DNA of 64,000 nucleotides from Drosophila miranda (Eukaryota > Arthropoda > Insecta > Diptera > Drosophilidae): positions 10,230,001 through 10,294,000 of the forward strand of contig NC_046675.1 of the NCBI RefSeq assembly GCF_003369915.1, written 5' to 3'. The number at the start of each line of letters is the position of its first letter. Positions within the stretch are counted from its first letter, which is position 1. The notes under the pieces were generated by a model. That model was not told where the DNA came from, did not search any database, and saw only the letters and a program-made list of their open reading frames with translations. The position numbers and the translations under genes were made by a program. Of this stretch, positions 61,914 to 64,000 are shown piece after piece.

Positions 61914-62625
61914 TCCGACTCTCAGAAATATACCGAAATATATGGTCTCATTTTCAAAATACACCGTAAATATACTGATGAAAAAAATGAGCTTAGCCCA
62001 CTAACCCCCCCTCTTTTTATACAGGTGAACAAGTTAAGCTAATAATTGTTATTTTTGGAAATCCGTCCTATCCTTCCTCTTTACTTACAAAAAACGATAT
62101 CTTTCACTTCCTCAAGATTAATAATTTTCGTGGAGGTTATTAAACTACCCAATGGTCGACAATGGGTTAATCGTTCTCTGTCCATGATCGGAAATCATAT
62201 TCCTCGATTTTGATATTCGGCACAATATTACTAGCAAGCTAGGGCTTCCAGCACTAAAACTATAATTTTACCCGGCTGACGAATCAATTTTCTACTAGAT
62301 TGGATAATTTTTTGGTAATCCTATTCTTTTTTGATTATGTCTAAAATAAGTTTTGAACATCTACGTAAGTTTTGCTGGTCAACGGGATTAAGCTAGGAGT
62401 ATAGAAATTTGTATACCCTATTTTCCGAAATTATTATTGCAGTACTGTTTTCCAAGCTGATATGAATGCAATCCAGTTCAATAAAAAATGCAGGAAGCAC
62501 GATTTGAGAGAGCGAAAATGAAAAAACCTGCGTATGGAAGTTTTGTTCTTTATGCTACTTAATATACCAAATTTCGACGTCAAAATATATACAGAGAGGT
62601 ATAAAATATACCGCAATCGGTGGTA
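61914..62625. repeat. Diverged copy of the AATATACC module
   Basis: CTCAGAAATATACC, a TACTGATGAAAAA segment and GCTTAGCCCACTAA match the order seen at 2655-3170. TTTTGATATTC, TATTACTAGC and TTTTAC segments further on match 2740-2800. It is much more diverged than the left-hand copies, so it is an old dispersed repeat. A second cluster (AATATACC at 62561-62615) follows. Confidence 0.55.
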
Positions 62626-63285
62626 CGACCGAATTGTGTATACTCGATATATTCGATAAACAGCTATGCGATAGACCATCTATCGAATGAACGATACTTC
62701 ATCGCTACCAAACACTTGCAGCTACAACGGCACTTTTGAATTTCTGCGCGCCAAAATGTTTTAAAATTAAAGGCAGCTTTGCGACGCCCTGACACATTCT
62801 TGGAAAAACTAAGTTGCGCTGTCAGACACCCACACAAATATTTGTTTCAAATCTAGATCACAAACATTAAAGTACCTATTAATAGTTGCGACTGCTTTCT
62901 GCGGCTGTCTAGATACAAAAACGCCGCATATTTACCCCACACTCAGATAAGCGTCTGACGCCCAACGACCTTGGGGCCAAGAGAAACTCCTTTAAAGCGG
63001 CAATTTTGCACTTTAAACATTTCAAAGTCAGCCGTAAATACATATTTTGCCAGCAGCTACTGTGGCTATTCCGTAAGAGATAATTTTTAAGATACTAATT
63101 ACGACGCCATCTCGCCAACAGCCTCGTTAAGATATAACGAAGCTGTATATCTGCCAAGACAGACCCACGCGCCCCATGTAGTATTGTAATATACATATAT
63201 ACCCTGTGGGCTGGGGGGTAGCTAACACCTAGCTGCCTCCAGGCGAAGTGGGGGTCAAAATCTAATCATAATCTACCTATAGCAG
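62626..63285. other. Noncoding DNA
   Basis: AT-rich, with several ATCGA/CGATA motifs at 62645-62700. No gene was recognised. Confidence 0.5.
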
Positions 63286-63591
63286 CTATTTTCGCACCCG
63301 ATACAAAGAGCCTTTCAAAAGACTGTCACCAGGCGTCGCCGTTTGATTGAAGTACACAATAAATCTGTGGGTATCTAAACTCAAAGCCAAATATTGCCTG
63401 TCGAGAATTCCAATTGACCAGCAGACCGAGATGGAAAATAACTTGGGGTCCACAACCAGTGGGGTGGCGGAAATATTTATCAACCCACTAGTTTCACCTT
63501 TCCCCCCCGCTTCGTACTTGGACCGCGATATCGTCGTAGTTCCCTCCACATGGCGATGCTGCTCCCGGTTGACATATCCAGTTATATAGTG
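63286..63591. other. Overlapping open frames of unknown meaning
   Basis: The minus frame (about 63585-63286) reads ISATPLVVDPKLFSISVCWS, then IGILDRQYLALSLDTHRFIV and ends SLYRVRK-stop. The plus frame (63347-63591) reads INLWVSKLKAKYCLSRIPID and ends RLTYPVI-stop. Both look protein-like, neither has a good ATG, and I recognise neither. A minus-strand TATATAA lies at 63582-63588. At most one is real. Confidence 0.25.
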
Positions 63592-64000
63592 TATTTATTT
63601 GTGGGCCCAGCCTCTCCGCATTGTTTGTGTGCCCATCTGCCTGCCGAATGGGATGGGGCGTTAAGTGTGCCATTGTTGCGCTGATCTCGAGCAGAAAGAA
63701 GGAGGATTGCTCGTCGCTTGTCGCTTGTCGTTTTCTTGACTTTTTTCATTTTTTGTGTTATCAGAAAAATCTGCCCTGCCCGTCTCCAGCTTATTTATCA
63801 TTCAGAAATTCGCCCATTCGGCAGTTTTCATTAGATTGCGGAACGGTGCACTTGGGTTCACTCGGGTGTAACAGAAAAGCCTACAGGAATATACAAACAG
63901 ATACGATATCCTTCAGATAAATATATTGAATGTCCTGTGATCGAACGGCTTTACGGATATACGCTTAAGTGCAGCATGACGATCGTAAAGAAGTTATCCT
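63592..64000. other. Right-edge DNA without recognised feature
   Basis: Contains a short TCGCTTGTCG repeat at 63715-63730. No supportable gene. Confidence 0.4.

Noticed and set aside
63549..63588. TATATAA as promoter of the minus-strand frame at the right edge
   Set aside because: No initiator at the expected distance and the first ATG downstream is in a different, short frame.
1..64000. tRNA, rRNA, CRISPR or bacterial-type operon features
   Set aside because: No tRNA B-box with matching A-box and cloverleaf was seen, no spaced direct repeats of CRISPR type exist, and the genes have introns and poly(A) signals of a eukaryote.

Overview
The window looks like nuclear DNA of a Drosophila. The main evidence is a complete Ataxin-2 gene (Atx2) whose first exon encodes the fly N-terminus (MNNNSKRKTRPNGG), together with intron sizes of 57-94 nt, long CAG/CAA (polyQ) tracts and fly core-promoter motifs. 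A dispersed element at 30.7-31.4 kb and the general repeat style suggest the obscura group on Muller element E, but that placement rests on memory and was not checked by alignment.

Layout. (1) 1-6.3 kb: about 4.18 kb that is almost perfectly repeated at 17,247-21,433, a segmental duplication with an offset of about 17.25 kb. It ends in a compact minus-strand two-exon gene encoding a 152-residue protein I do not recognise. A second, frameshifted copy lies beside it in direct orientation. (2) 6.3-17.2 kb: no supportable exons, only microsatellites, a 12-bp minisatellite and a 182-bp tandem duplication. (3) 17.2-30.3 kb: the second duplicate, then a 7-kb satellite-like array of about six units (1209/1242 bp, alternating) derived from an LDL-receptor YWTD beta-propeller gene, most likely arrow (LRP5/6). 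A fourth copy of the 152-residue gene follows. The array sits just upstream of the third gene copy on the same strand, and its last ORF runs into that gene's leader, stopping three bases before the ATG. (4) 30.3-35.5 kb: an orphan exon-like stretch, a MITE-like element with perfect 13-bp inverted ends, and AT-rich noncoding DNA. (5) 35.5-48.9 kb: a large plus-strand gene encoding a 1009-residue protein with an N-terminal Myb/SANT-like domain, polyQ, a TTK-type BTB domain and a low-complexity tail. Its first intron is 7.9 kb. (6) 48.9-53.8 kb: intergenic DNA with relics of lysine-rich coding sequence. (7) 53.8-61.7 kb: Atx2 on the minus strand. (8) 61.7-64 kb: noncoding DNA with a diverged copy of the AATATACC repeat module and one ambiguous ORF pair.

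The two conserved genes (BTB gene and Atx2) are convergent single-copy host genes, a putative transcription factor and an RNA-binding translation regulator. The left 30 kb is ampliconic. The most unusual item is the arrow-derived higher-order array embedded in a multicopy small-gene cluster, which could be a satellite at birth, a small-RNA source, or a chimeric transcription unit. All gene models come from reading the sequence. Exon sums are divisible by three (3030 nt for the BTB gene, 3390 nt for Atx2, 459 nt for the small gene), but no transcript or homology search was available.
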